From Paraburkholderia sp. DHOC27 (GTDB lineage: Bacteria; Pseudomonadota; Gammaproteobacteria; Burkholderiales; Burkholderiaceae), in contig NZ_QVQV01000001.1 in the NCBI RefSeq assembly GCF_003429005.1, forward strand, positions 1,846,470 through 1,910,469: 64,000 bases of DNA, in the 5' to 3' direction. Positions 1 to 8,590 of this stretch are shown here, one piece after another. The position numbers and the translations under genes are program-made. The notes beneath the pieces were generated by a model. That model was not told the origin of the DNA and did no database searches. It saw only the letters and a program-made list of their open reading frames with translations. How positions within the stretch are numbered: the stretch's first letter is position 1; every line of letters starts with the position of its first letter.

Positions 1-794
1 TAAGCAAACAGATCGGCGCGCTGGAACGCTATCTGGGCGCGCAACTGCTCGCGCGCACGTCACGCCAGGTGAGCGTGACGGAAGCCGGGCAGACCTTCTA
101 CGCGTCGGCCAAAGCGCTGCTGGACGATTTCGATGTGGCGGAGTCGTCGGTGGGTGAGCGTCAGCAATCGCCACGCGGCCTGATTCGTCTGAGCACGTCG
201 CCTGCACATGGGCGCCTGTGCATCACGCCGCTGTTGCCGGAGTTCTTCCGGCGCTATCCCAAGGTCGAAATCCAGATGGGGGTTTCGGAACGGCATGTCG
301 ACATGATCGGCGACGGCATCGATCTCGCCGTGCGTCATGGCCGTATGCAGGATTCTTCGATGATCGCGAGGAAGCTGTGCGATTCGCCATTCGTGCTGGT
401 CGCGAGCCGTGGCTACCTCGCGGCGCATGCGGCGCCCGAGCGTTTCGACGATCTCGATTCGCACGACTGCGTGGTTTTCGCGCACGGACGCGAGCGTCGT
501 CCGTGGCTGTTCGGTTCCGGCAACGACGCGGTCGCCTATCTGCCACGTGGTCCGTTCATGACCGGCGACGCCGAACAGATTCGCGCGGCCATCCTCAGCG
601 GGCTCGGCGTCGCCCAGGTTCCCGCGTGGGTGGTCGCACCCGAGATTGCCACGGGCGAAGTGCAGGTGCTGCTGCCGCAGATTCCGTGCGAATCCATTCC
701 TACTTTCCTGGTCCATCCGGCTGGCCGGCGCGTGCCGATGCGCGTCAAGCTGCTGATGGATTATCTGCACGCGGCCTTCGCACCCACCGCCTGA
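1..794 (+). CDS. LysR-family transcriptional regulator, 5' end outside window
   Basis: The frame is already open at base 3, so the true start lies upstream. The first visible residues (SKQIGALERYLGAQLL, then TSRQVSVTEAG) are the recognition helix and wing of a LysR winged helix. The substrate-binding domain follows from about residue 90, with the family-typical patterns VDMIGDGIDLAVRHG and a late GLGVAQVPAWV. LysR proteins are cytoplasmic DNA-binding regulators responding to small metabolites. The target cannot be told because the divergent neighbour is outside the window. The 3' end is intact (TGA at 792-794). Confidence 0.93.
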   Translation, partial: SKQIGALERYLGAQLLARTSRQVSVTEAGQTFYASAKALLDDFDVAESSVGERQQSPRGLIRLSTSPAHGRLCITPLLPEFFRRYPKVEIQMGVSERHVDMIGDGIDLAVRHGRMQDSSMIARKLCDSPFVLVASRGYLAAHAAPERFDDLDSHDCVVFAHGRERRPWLFGSGNDAVAYLPRGPFMTGDAEQIRAAILSGLGVAQVPAWVVAPEIATGEVQVLLPQIPCESIPTFLVHPAGRRVPMRVKLLMDYLHAAFAPTA

Positions 795-937
795 ACGTCG
801 CGCGCCTGGTTGGTCGTACGAATGATGTGGCGTGGCGCAGCACGAGCGCACCGTTGTCCAACGCCAAATTAATGTGACACAATCAAACGCTAGTATCGCT
901 GCCGCAAATCGAAAGTCTGGAGTGCCTCGATAACACC

Positions 938-1909
938 ATGTCTGCGAATCTCCTGCACTCACGCGCTCGCTCGCCACTGCTTTCGATTGACGAGATATTG
1001 AATGCGCGCCCACAGCAGCCCATTGCCACCACCCGCACGCGTGGCTGGCAAGGGATCACGGTCGACCTGCATCGTCCGTATTTCGGTTGCGCCGAAAGCT
1101 ACCCCGGTCTCGACCATCACCTGATCTGTTATTGCCCCTCGGGCAGCGCCCGGCTCGTCCAGTCGCGAGGCGGAGCCGTTCACAGGAGCGTGATCACCGC
1201 GGGCACGTCGTACATCATGCCGGCCGGTTACGCTTCGTCATGGGAGGGCGATTCCGGTTTGTCCGCGCGACTGCGCGTGCCCGTGTCGCTCGTCGCCTCG
1301 GCCGCGGAGCAATTGAATCGCGGCACGGGCCAGGTGGAAATCCGCAACGTGTTCCAGGTTCACGATCCGGTGATCGAGCGGCTCGCGCAATCCATGCTGG
1401 TAGAATTGGAGAGGGACGCGCATCCCGTTCAGGTGTTGATCGTCGATGCGCTATCCACGGCGCTGGCCGCGCATTTGCTGCGCAGCTACGACGCCTTCGA
1501 ACGGGTAGCCTGCCCAAACGAGCGTTCACTCGGCAAGCTCGAAATCGCGCGCCTGACGGAGTTCATCGAAGACAATCTCGAGCGCACCATCAGTCTCGAA
1601 GACCTGGCGTCCGTGGTGAACGTCAGCCGTTTCCACTTCACGCGCCTCTTCAAACGCAGCACCGGCAGCACGGCCATCAGCTTCGTGGAGCAGTGTCGAA
1701 TCCGGCGTGCTCAGGCGCTGATCGTCGAGACGGACCTGCCGCTCGCGGAAATCGCCTTGAGCGTCGGCTTCGTCGATCAAAGCCATTTCACCCGGCGCTT
1801 TCACCGCCGCGTCGGATGCACCCCGGCGGTTTTCGCACGCGAGCAGGGACGGCGGCGCTCGGGTTCGCGGTCGCGGCAGTCGAGCGGCAAGGGGCCACTC
1901 GGGGAGTGA
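938..1909 (+). CDS. AraC-family transcriptional regulator
   Basis: This 323-residue protein has the two-domain AraC layout. The N-terminal half resembles the AraC-binding-like (cupin) sensor type. The C-terminal 100 residues carry two helix-turn-helix units: ISLEDLASVVNVSRFHFTRL, then LAEIALSVGFVDQSHFTRRF. The final FHRRVGCTP is the family signature. The ATG at 938 has only a weak, distant GGAG about 15 bases upstream. The gene is convergent with the flavoprotein gene ending at 2000. The effector is not visible; control of a nearby catabolic gene is inference. Confidence 0.92.
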   Translation: MSANLLHSRARSPLLSIDEILNARPQQPIATTRTRGWQGITVDLHRPYFGCAESYPGLDHHLICYCPSGSARLVQSRGGAVHRSVITAGTSYIMPAGYASSWEGDSGLSARLRVPVSLVASAAEQLNRGTGQVEIRNVFQVHDPVIERLAQSMLVELERDAHPVQVLIVDALSTALAAHLLRSYDAFERVACPNERSLGKLEIARLTEFIEDNLERTISLEDLASVVNVSRFHFTRLFKRSTGSTAISFVEQCRIRRAQALIVETDLPLAEIALSVGFVDQSHFTRRFHRRVGCTPAVFAREQGRRRSGSRSRQSSGKGPLGE

Positions 1910-1999
1910 TCCGCCCGCGCCTCGTGCCGCGCTAGTCCGTTGCGTTCATCAGGTTCGAATGGGTGGCGCCTTGCACGGCTGGCGTTTCGATCTCATGCG

Positions 2000-3400
2000 C
2001 TAGGCGTGCATCATCCAGCCGCCGGCCGCCATTGCCGCCTGACGGAGCGCTTCTGACCAGGCGGGATACGGATGGCAGACACGGGCGAAGTCTTCGCAGA
2101 TCATCGAGGCTTCCATCGCGACGGACACCTGGGAAACCAGATCCGCCGCGCCCGGCCCGACCAGATGCGCGCCCGCAATCAGGCTGGTTTGCGCGTCGAC
2201 GAGCAGCTTCACGAATCCTTCCGACGTGCCGGTGATGGTAGCCCGCGCATTCACGGCCAGCGGACAGTAGCCCACCTTGTACGTCGCACCGGTCGCCTGA
2301 AGCTGCGCTTCGGTTTTTCCGATCACGGCGACTTCGGGGCTCGTATAGAGGACATAGGGAATCGTCGAGTCGTTGACGAATCCGGGCAGACCGGCGATCC
2401 GCTCGGCGCAGGCAATGGCTTCTTCTTCGGCCTTGGACATCAGCATCGGACCCGCTGCCGCGTCACCCACCACCCAGACACCGTGGCACACGAAGAGCGA
2501 TCCCGGATGAGGCAAGGCGCCCGCGCTCTCGAGCTGCGCGCCGACGCTCGCCAGATTCAGCCCGGCGGTGGATGGCCGGCGGCCAATCGCGACGACGACT
2601 CTTTCCACCTCGAGCGTCGTGAGCGCGGGTGAATCGTTCGCTCGTAGTTGCAGGCCAACCCCTGCTATGTGCCGGTCGACGCCAACGACATCCGTGGACA
2701 GCCTGATATCCAGACCCTGATGCATCAGCGACCGCGCGAGGGCAGCGCTGACGTCGCGATCGAGCCAGTGGCAGATACGATCGCGTGACTCGATGAGCGT
2801 GACGCGCGCGCCGAGCCGTCGCCAGATCGTGCCGACCTCTACGCCGACTGCGCCGGCACCGACAATCGCCAGATGCCGTGGCACGCGCTCAAGCGCTAAC
2901 GCATCGGCGGAGTCGAGGATGAGTCTGTGATCGAACGGAGCCAGAGTGAGCGGGGTGGGTTCCGAGCCTGTCGCGATCACGATGTCGGTTCCGCACAGCA
3001 TTTGCGTAACGCCGCCCGTCTTGCCGACAATCACCGTTCCCGCTCCGGCGAGCTGCGCGTTGCCGTAGATGAGCGTGACGCCGTGCTTGCGCAGCAGTTG
3101 GTGAACGGTCTTTGACATCCTTTCGACGGTCGCGGTTTTATAAGCCATCATCTGCGCGAGGTCGAGCGTGGCCGCGTCGTGAATGCCGAATGCAGCGTTC
3201 GTGCCCTTGCTGGTCAGCTCGTATATTTCTGAGGTGTGCAGCAGCAGTCGGGACGGCATGCAGCCGGTGCGAATACCTGTTCCGCCAACATTCGCGCCGC
3301 GTTCGACACAGGCAACGCTGAAGCCAAGCTGGCTCGCCCGAATGGCCGTGTTGTAGCCGCTCGCGCCGCACCCAATGACGATCACGTCGTAATGATCCAT
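2000..3400 (-). CDS. Dihydrolipoyl-dehydrogenase-like flavoprotein lacking catalytic residues
   Basis: At 466 residues this has the full length and layout of class I pyridine nucleotide-disulfide oxidoreductases. An FAD Rossmann motif (VIGCGASGYNTA) lies near residue 8, an NAD Rossmann motif (IVGAGAVGVEVG) near 180, and a C-terminal dimerisation domain. The redox site is GGTGIRTGCMPSR, where the family has GGTCxxxxCIPSK, so the first cysteine of the CxxxxC disulfide is glycine. The usual HAHPTLSE is HPYPAWSE, so the base histidine of the His-Glu dyad is tyrosine. Both changes were checked in the nucleotides. FAD and NAD binding look preserved but lipoamide chemistry should be lost. It may be a diaphorase-like or repurposed flavoprotein. 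Confidence 0.88.
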   Translation of the reverse strand: MDHYDVIVIGCGASGYNTAIRASQLGFSVACVERGANVGGTGIRTGCMPSRLLLHTSEIYELTSKGTNAAFGIHDAATLDLAQMMAYKTATVERMSKTVHQLLRKHGVTLIYGNAQLAGAGTVIVGKTGGVTQMLCGTDIVIATGSEPTPLTLAPFDHRLILDSADALALERVPRHLAIVGAGAVGVEVGTIWRRLGARVTLIESRDRICHWLDRDVSAALARSLMHQGLDIRLSTDVVGVDRHIAGVGLQLRANDSPALTTLEVERVVVAIGRRPSTAGLNLASVGAQLESAGALPHPGSLFVCHGVWVVGDAAAGPMLMSKAEEEAIACAERIAGLPGFVNDSTIPYVLYTSPEVAVIGKTEAQLQATGATYKVGYCPLAVNARATITGTSEGFVKLLVDAQTSLIAGAHLVGPGAADLVSQVSVAMEASMICEDFARVCHPYPAWSEALRQAAMAAGGWMMHA

Positions 3401-3451
3401 CAGCTTTACGCCTTGAACGCCATAGGGGAGAAGATTGAACAGAGCCGGGAT

Positions 3452-3466
3452 GGGCCCCTGGGGCCC
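3452..3466. repeat. GC-rich perfect inverted repeat upstream of the flavoprotein gene
   Basis: A 15-base palindrome (GGGCCCC, T, GGGGCCC) lies about 50 bases upstream of the flavoprotein start at 3400 and downstream of the DUF3331 gene. No T-run follows on either strand, so it is not a standard terminator. It could be an operator or a leader stem. Confidence 0.5.
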
Positions 3467-3525
3467 TCAAATGGTTGATCCTCGATGCGAGAAGGTGAGT
3501 TTGGACATTTGAGTTAAATGATTCG

Positions 3526-3945
3526 TCATCCTGATTGAAGGGATTTTTCTTCCACGGCGGAAGCAAGAATCATCGCCTCGACGTTGACGGGTATGTAGCC
3601 GCGCGCCAGCGGGCGAAACACGGCGTCGCCGCGCCGGATCCGCAAGCCGCTCAGCGCGCAGGTTGCACCGGTGCGTGCCGTGACGGCCTTCCACAGTTGC
3701 TCGCCATAGCAACCCAGGGTCGCGTCCCGCCAGCAGACCGTTATGGTCGAAGCCGAATCCCGCTCGACAATGTGCAGATGGACCGCCCGCTTACGATCGA
3801 GGCGCGTCGTTCGATTGCTCGTCGTGACGTGTTTGGCGCGCTTGCAGCGAGTGCGCGTTGTGCCGTCGGTGACGCACGGCGACGATAGCTGCATCAGGAG
3901 CGTGAGCGTATGTTTCCACGCGCCGCCGGTTTCATGGATGTCCAT
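3526..3945 (-). CDS. DUF3331 domain protein
   Basis: This 139-residue protein is of unknown function. The C-terminal half (CYGEQLWKAVTARTGATCAL, then SGLRIRRGDAVFRP) matches my recollection of DUF3331, a small family common in Burkholderia. The Cys-x-x-Ser-Gly pattern with 'I..GDAVFRP' is its most recognisable part. The start at 3945 is supported by GGCGGA about 4 bases upstream. It lies 45 bases downstream of the DoxX gene on the same strand, so it could be the last gene of the buf operon, but DUF3331 is not a known part of bufferin loci. Confidence 0.72.
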   Translation of the reverse strand: MDIHETGGAWKHTLTLLMQLSSPCVTDGTTRTRCKRAKHVTTSNRTTRLDRKRAVHLHIVERDSASTITVCWRDATLGCYGEQLWKAVTARTGATCALSGLRIRRGDAVFRPLARGYIPVNVEAMILASAVEEKSLQSG

Positions 3946-3990
3946 ACTTCCGCCTGGAAGGGCCTGGTGTGGATGGCACGGGTGCTGTGT

Positions 3991-4491
3991 TCAAACCACC
4001 CGCGAATAGAACTGTCTATTGATCAGTCGATCGAGCGACAACGCGCCGGGGCCCATTGCCATGATCCCCACTGCGAGCGAGGCCCAATAGAGATGGAAAT
4101 TCGCCCAGCCGTCCGGGAACACTAACTGGATCACGCCAGTCATCACGAGCAGGGCGAGCGCAGCAAACCGGCAAGCCAGCCCCAGCACGAGCAGAACCGG
4201 GAGCACGATTTCCGCGACGGCTACCAGCAGCGCGATCAGATCGGGCGCGGGGAATGCATAGGCGCTGCCGAACAGGTGCACCTTGAACTGGTTCTCGAAC
4301 AGAAACAGCGTGGCGGGCGAAAGCGACAGGAAGCCGTCCCAGCGGGTCAGACCGGAACGAAAGAACGGCAGCGCGAGCGCAATGCGCATCAGTGGCGGCG
4401 CAAGAACCCGGCCGACTTCCGCGATCTTCTCCGTGGCGGATACAATCAGCAGTCCGAAGCGGCTGGTTGGCTGTACGGTGTACTGATTCAT
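3991..4491 (-). CDS. DoxX-family membrane protein of the buf operon
   Basis: This 166-residue inner-membrane protein has four hydrophobic segments. It shows the DoxX pattern of LMRIALALPFFRSGLTRWDG after the first helix, a central AEIVLPVLLVLGLACRFAAL helix pair, and a last helix ending in a conserved aromatic stretch. The start is set at 4491, where ATGA overlaps the bufC stop by 4 bases and GGGAG lies 7 bases upstream. A longer ORF starts at 4539 inside bufC and is less likely. DoxX proteins often accompany DUF692/DUF2063 genes; a redox or copper-linked membrane role is inferred from context. Confidence 0.88.
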   Translation of the reverse strand: MNQYTVQPTSRFGLLIVSATEKIAEVGRVLAPPLMRIALALPFFRSGLTRWDGFLSLSPATLFLFENQFKVHLFGSAYAFPAPDLIALLVAVAEIVLPVLLVLGLACRFAALALLVMTGVIQLVFPDGWANFHLYWASLAVGIMAMGPGALSLDRLINRQFYSRVV

Positions 4492-5357
4492 GCGAATCTC
4501 CCGGTCGGAATGGCCGCAGGGGTGTCCACGAGGCGCCACCCGACGATTGCCTTGATCGCAAACAGATCGCGAAGTACTGCGGCGAGGTCGAATCCCGCCT
4601 CGTCCGCGAGTGCCAGCGTGGTCGCGTCGCCAATCGACGCACCAGCCGCAAGCGCCCGGATGAACGTTGCGGCGCCATCCGGCACGGTGCGAACCTCCAC
4701 TTCAGCTTTCGGGCGGACGACGAGCGCATTTTCACCTCCGCTGGAGAGGTCGGTTGCCGTGACCTCGCCTCCGTCCAGGTTCATCCTCCAGATGCGGACC
4801 GTGGGGAAGGCAGAGCGCACCACACGCACCGAAGGATGCAGCGCGAAGCCGACCTGAATGAGGGCGTTGGAATCGAGCGCGGCAAGCGAAGCCGGGTCGA
4901 TGGTCGAAGCTTCCGCTGCGTGATACGCCTCGACCCACGCGCGCTCGAGCCGGGCCACATCGCGCAGGTAGGGCACGCTGCTCGCTGGCGCGAACGCGTC
5001 GATGAACGCGGGGAACGTGGCGCCATATTCGAGCATGACGGGGGAGCGAGGCGGTTCGGTGGCAACGTAGATGCGGGCCATTGCCGCGAAGAATGCGTCG
5101 CCCACAATGCGCGCCACGACGGGAAAGGCAGCCTTCAGCGCCTCGACAAGGCCCACGACGACGTTGTTTCGGTACACGTTGAAGCGTCGTTCGCTCGGCT
5201 TCCGGTCCGGGCCAACGAGGCCGCTGGGCACGGGCATCATGGGATCGAGCAGCGCCGCGGCGAAGCATCTTTGGCTTTCGCACCAGGACTTCGTGTCGGG
5301 ATGCGCACCGTTGTCCGGCTGCATGGACAACGTCTGCATGGAGATTCGATGTTCCAT
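4488..5357 (-). CDS. bufC: BufC/HvfC-type DUF2063 protein, partner of MNIO enzyme
   Basis: This 289-residue protein has the DUF2063 N-terminal domain (around residues 25-120). It contains RRFNVYRNNVVVGLVEALKA followed by FPVVARIVGDAFFAAMARIY, the classic pattern of this family once called putative DNA-binding. Family work places it as the partner of MNIO (DUF692) enzymes, where it recognises the precursor peptide leader. The start is taken at 5357, 7 bases past the preceding gene's stop, with GAGAG as ribosome site. A longer reading to 5423 overlaps that gene. Translation is coupled to DoxX through ATGA. Confidence 0.88.
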   Translation of the reverse strand: MEHRISMQTLSMQPDNGAHPDTKSWCESQRCFAAALLDPMMPVPSGLVGPDRKPSERRFNVYRNNVVVGLVEALKAAFPVVARIVGDAFFAAMARIYVATEPPRSPVMLEYGATFPAFIDAFAPASSVPYLRDVARLERAWVEAYHAAEASTIDPASLAALDSNALIQVGFALHPSVRVVRSAFPTVRIWRMNLDGGEVTATDLSSGGENALVVRPKAEVEVRTVPDGAATFIRALAAGASIGDATTLALADEAGFDLAAVLRDLFAIKAIVGWRLVDTPAAIPTGRFA

Positions 5358-5364
5358 CGTGCTC

Positions 5365-6342
5365 TCACGTACGGTGCGGACGTTGCACGACATTCGCCCA
5401 CAACTCGCGAAGACTGTCGACACCGCCCGCGGTCGAACTCCAGAGCGTGGTGTCGCTAATCAGCAGACTGCCCGCGAACGTCTCCGGCCGGGACTGCAGG
5501 AGGGCGTCGAAGGTCTGGTGGTCTTGCGCAAACGGGTGGGGCGGCGCGCCGGGATCGATCCGCTGACGCGCGAGTACGTCCAGTTTCTCGACGGCCTCGC
5601 CGAGCCGCTCCAGTTGTGGCAGATGGGGATGCAGATTGAACGTGCTGACTCTCTCCAGTAGTCCTGAGCGATCGAGCGATCTGTCCGCCTCAATGGGCGA
5701 AGGCGAACCGTCGGCTGCGGCAGCGGGTCTGAGACCAAAGCGGTTTATCACCGGCACGCCGAGTCCCGCGAGAAGCGAGCGCGCGAAGCCGCCGAACCGT
5801 TGCCGGGGCGGAATCGTCCTGTCGCCGTGATGCTCGAATTCGGCGATTTGCCGCGCTAACTGCTCGCTTTCCGACAGCTCCGCAACTTCGCCGATGTCAT
5901 GGTGCGGGCAAATGAACGCCAGGTTATCGCGCTGCGCCAGAAACGTACGGAGCGCGTCGATCTCGCTGCTTGCCGCCGTTTGCGCCGTCCTGAGCGAATC
6001 GAAACTGATGACGATCAGCGTGTCGACGCCGCCAAGCAGATGCGCATCGAGGGGCGTGAGCGTGCCATCGTCCGCGACGCGCTCGACTTCGATGACGCGC
6101 TGACCCGTGAGCGCCGCCGCCAGTTCGATGAACGCGGTGAAGTTGCGCTTCATGATGTGGTCGAGAAATCCGCCGACACTCTGGTCGAACGCATGCGGGT
6201 CCGAGAATTCGTGGAATCTCGGGAAGCCCATCCGGCGACTTTCGAAGAGCGCCGGAAACCGGTCTTCGATCACATCGAGTGGCGCGCCGTTCTCGCCTGG
6301 CCGGCTCCACGCGTAATACACAAGGACTTGCCGCTTGATCAT
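5365..6342 (-). CDS. Unassigned histidine-rich protein between bufB and bufC
   Basis: I do not recognise this 325-residue protein. It has no signal peptide or membrane helix. The middle (GGVDTLIVISFDSLRTAQT, then ALRTFLAQRDNLAFICPHHD) alternates strand and helix like a GATase/ThuA-type Rossmann-like fold; this is a faint resemblance only. Histidines cluster in CPHHDIGE, EFEHHGDR, NLHPHLPQ and PPHPFAQDHQ, which suggests metal binding. GAGGT lies 10 bases before the ATG. It sits 52 bases after bufB, and its stop is within the bufC ribosome site, so it is co-transcribed. It is not part of the minimal bufferin set I know (bufA, bufB, bufC, DoxX). Confidence 0.8.
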   Translation of the reverse strand: MIKRQVLVYYAWSRPGENGAPLDVIEDRFPALFESRRMGFPRFHEFSDPHAFDQSVGGFLDHIMKRNFTAFIELAAALTGQRVIEVERVADDGTLTPLDAHLLGGVDTLIVISFDSLRTAQTAASSEIDALRTFLAQRDNLAFICPHHDIGEVAELSESEQLARQIAEFEHHGDRTIPPRQRFGGFARSLLAGLGVPVINRFGLRPAAAADGSPSPIEADRSLDRSGLLERVSTFNLHPHLPQLERLGEAVEKLDVLARQRIDPGAPPHPFAQDHQTFDALLQSRPETFAGSLLISDTTLWSSTAGGVDSLRELWANVVQRPHRT

Positions 6343-6394
6343 GGTGTCTGTACCTCGGTCAACGGTTGGGCAAGGGTGACGTCAGGGCGTCGGG

Positions 6395-7318
6395 TCAGGT
6401 CAGCGGTTCGACGCGTGCCTGTTTCCCGGCCGCTCGCTTGGCCGCCCGCATGGCCGCTTGCATGGCCGCCCGCGTGATCGCGTCAGCGCGTTTTGCTTGC
6501 GCGTCGAGCGTTTCCCAGTCGGGTAGATGCGCGTCCCATTCGATCAACGTGGGAACGGGGCCGGTGCGATCAATGGTCCGTGCGAAGAGGTCCCACACGA
6601 TCTCCGCAACGGGACGGTCGTGCGTATCAATGAGTAGAGGGCGGCCCGCTTCGTCCGCCTCCTGTGCGTGTCCGGCAAGGTGGATCTGTTGCACGGCCGC
6701 GAGCGGAAACGCGTCGATATACGCAAAGGGGTCCCACTGTTGATTGATCGACGCCACGTAGACGTTGTTGATGTCGAGCAGGAGCCCGCAGCCCGTGCGC
6801 TGCGCGACGGCGGCGATGAAGTCGGGCTCCGCGTAGGTACTGTTCTCGAATGCCAGATACGTCGACGGGTTTTCCAGCAGCATGGGCCGGCCCAGGGCTT
6901 CCTGCACCTGATCGATATGGTCCACGACACGCGTGAGGCTCTGTGCGGTGTAGGGGAGCGGCAGCAGGTCGTTGAGGAAACCGCAGTCGTGACTAGACCA
7001 GGCAAGATGCTCGGAAAACAGCAGCGGCTCATAGCGTGCGAGCAGTTCTCTCAGACGGTGGAGATGATCCTGGTCGAGAGGGCGATCTGCACCAATGGAA
7101 AGCCCCACTCCGTGAATAGTCAGAGGATACGACGCACGGATCGCCGACAGATAGCGGTGTGGTGGGCCACCCGCGCCCATGTAATTCTCGGCATGAACTT
7201 CGAAGAAGCCGACCTCCGGCCGCGCCTCGAGAATCGCGCGGTAATGCTCGGCTTTCAGCCCGACACCCGCCCGCGCAGGCGAGCGGTGTTGAGCATGTGC
7301 GTCGAATGGGCGTGTCAT
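6395..7318 (-). CDS. bufB: MNIO-family (DUF692) multinuclear iron oxidative enzyme, BufB-like
   Basis: This 307-residue TIM-barrel protein is of the DUF692/MNIO family. Typical segments are [20 protein letters not shown] and [17 protein letters not shown] near the N-terminus, then [37 protein letters not shown] and [10 protein letters not shown]. These carry the His/Glu/Asp metal ligands. MNIO enzymes use two or three irons and O2 to modify precursor-peptide cysteines; in bufferins these become thiooxazole-type heterocycles that bind copper. It lies directly downstream of the bufA precursor. No strong ribosome site is visible before the ATG, so expression may be lower than that of bufA. Confidence 0.93.
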   Translation of the reverse strand: MTRPFDAHAQHRSPARAGVGLKAEHYRAILEARPEVGFFEVHAENYMGAGGPPHRYLSAIRASYPLTIHGVGLSIGADRPLDQDHLHRLRELLARYEPLLFSEHLAWSSHDCGFLNDLLPLPYTAQSLTRVVDHIDQVQEALGRPMLLENPSTYLAFENSTYAEPDFIAAVAQRTGCGLLLDINNVYVASINQQWDPFAYIDAFPLAAVQQIHLAGHAQEADEAGRPLLIDTHDRPVAEIVWDLFARTIDRTGPVPTLIEWDAHLPDWETLDAQAKRADAITRAAMQAAMRAAKRAAGKQARVEPLT

Positions 7319-7345
7319 GGTCAGCCGTTGGGGGGGATGGCGCCA

Positions 7346-7375
7346 GGTGGCCGGGCTCGCTGCGGCCCGGCCACC
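7346..7375 (-). repeat. Intercistronic stem-loop between bufA and bufB
   Basis: Two perfect 11-base arms (GGTGGCCGGGC and GCCCGGCCACC) with an 8-base loop fill the 76-base gap between the bufA stop and the bufB start. No U-run follows, so it is not a classical terminator. Such stems often protect the upstream message and favour the precursor peptide over its enzyme; that role is inferred. Confidence 0.7.
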
Positions 7376-7394
7376 GCTCGGTCAGAGACTGGAA

Positions 7395-7727
7395 TCAGAC
7401 CTTGGGAGACAGGCTTCCTGGGCCGCTCGGCGTGGAAATGGTGGTGCAGGTGCCCTTGGCCACCAGCTTGAACGCGTTGCCCTGATAGTCCGCCGTGCTC
7501 GTGCCGGCACAGGTGGTGCCCGCGCCCGCATAGCAATCGTTCTGTCCTTTCAGCGCGGTACCGAAGCAGGGCTCGACCTTGCCCGATTTGACGAGCGCCG
7601 TATGTTCCGCCTGGATCTTCTTTTGTGCGTCGGTGAACTCCTGCGCAGTCGCGGGCGTAGCCGACAGGGCGGCAAGGGCGGTGGCAAAAGCACCGGCAAC
7701 GAGAGTGTTGATTTTGTAATCGGCCAT
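7395..7727 (-). CDS. bufA: Bufferin precursor peptide (DUF2282), exported copper-binding RiPP
   Basis: This 110-residue DUF2282 protein has a signal peptide with a hydrophobic core ([16 protein letters not shown]) and cleavage near ATAQ. The mature part has four cysteines in EPCFG, NDCYAG, TTCAG and GTCTT, the standard DUF2282/bufferin arrangement. These are the expected sites of MNIO modification. The product should act in the periplasm, buffering copper. The start at 7727 has GGAG about 9 bases upstream; the frame stays open to 7973 but the extra residues show no leader. It is first gene of the buf operon. Confidence 0.92.
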   Translation of the reverse strand: MADYKINTLVAGAFATALAALSATPATAQEFTDAQKKIQAEHTALVKSGKVEPCFGTALKGQNDCYAGAGTTCAGTSTADYQGNAFKLVAKGTCTTISTPSGPGSLSPKV

Positions 7728-8590
7728 ACGATTTCTCCAACGGTGGAAGAGAGCAGCGGTCATAAGGACGAGACGGCGGGGATCATGCTCGTGCGCAGGG
7801 TATGGACAAACGTTAAAGCCCCGCCTCGCCCTGGAAAGCCGGCGAGAGTGAATCGCCGCACAGCCAGCATACGGAATGGCGTCAGCCGGGGATTGCACGG
7901 TCTTGTGCCATTTGGCACCGGATTGCGATCGACATGCCTTTTCACGCAGACTAGTGGAGCCGCAGCGGCTCATTCGAAGTGGAGATGGGTGATATCAACA
8001 CTTTGAATTGGCGCTTGAATTAACAACCTTCCAAACTCCAATATGCCCGTGGCATCACTGCGGCGCGCCGCTTCGAGCTGGCGAGGCAAGCTGGAACCTG
8101 AGAGCCGTCAATTAAAAATATATGTTTGGCAAGTTTTCCTCGTCAGCCGGAGGGAATCTCCTGTCTGACGGGGAAAACTCGCCTTTCGGATCGCCCCTCG
8201 CACAGCCCTCGCACAATCATCAGACACGCCGCCGTCAGTGGCGAGTTTGGTCACGCATTCCATTTCTCGTGTTCGCCGCACAGGAGCGTTCGCGCGTTCA
8301 GACGTCATGCGCGCGCAGATTTCGGCTTGACCGCTATCTGACGCTTCGCGGGCGCCAGGAGCCCCCACGGCCGGCGGCCCATGCGAATCAGCTAGAATAG
8401 CCAGACAGGCTGGATACAACACCTTGAGCCAGGCGCCGCGGGGGCGCTGGCTACTCGGGCTAATGTGGCTGATGGCGGGTTCGGCAGGTCGCCGCTTTGC
8501 GGCGCTATACAGCCACGACAGCCACGACAGCCACGACGGCGGCGGCGGCATTTTTGAGTAGCGCATTCGCGTTGCTTACGGGAGAGCCCT
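7728..8590. other. Gene-free divergent spacer upstream of bufA and the LysR gene
   Basis: These 863 bases separate bufA (minus) and a LysR gene (plus). Short open frames exist on both strands but their translations look like out-of-frame noise. The region should hold the buf promoter; I could not identify a confident -35/-10 pair or an ECF-sigma type site. It also holds a short tandem repeat near 8511-8540. Confidence 0.5.
8511..8540. repeat. Short tandem repeat, unit of 9 bases, about three copies
   Basis: The 9-base unit ACAGCCACG is repeated about three times in a row, then grades into a GGC run. It lies in the spacer about 50 bases before the LysR start. It is probably a slippage-prone simple repeat. 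Confidence 0.7.

Noticed and set aside
60..1013. 317-codon minus-strand ORF over the partial LysR gene
   Set aside because: Antisense shadow: Arg/His-rich with no domain pattern, opposite a clear LysR frame.
1087..1935. 282-codon plus-strand ORF overlapping the AraC gene
   Set aside because: It is arginine-rich, typical of an out-of-frame reading of GC-rich coding DNA; the AraC frame has clear HTH motifs.
8108..8566. 152-codon minus-strand ORF in the bufA-LysR spacer
   Set aside because: It contains a repeat-derived WLSWLSWLY stretch, has no ribosome site and no protein-like domain pattern. It is best explained as read-through of a GC-rich spacer.
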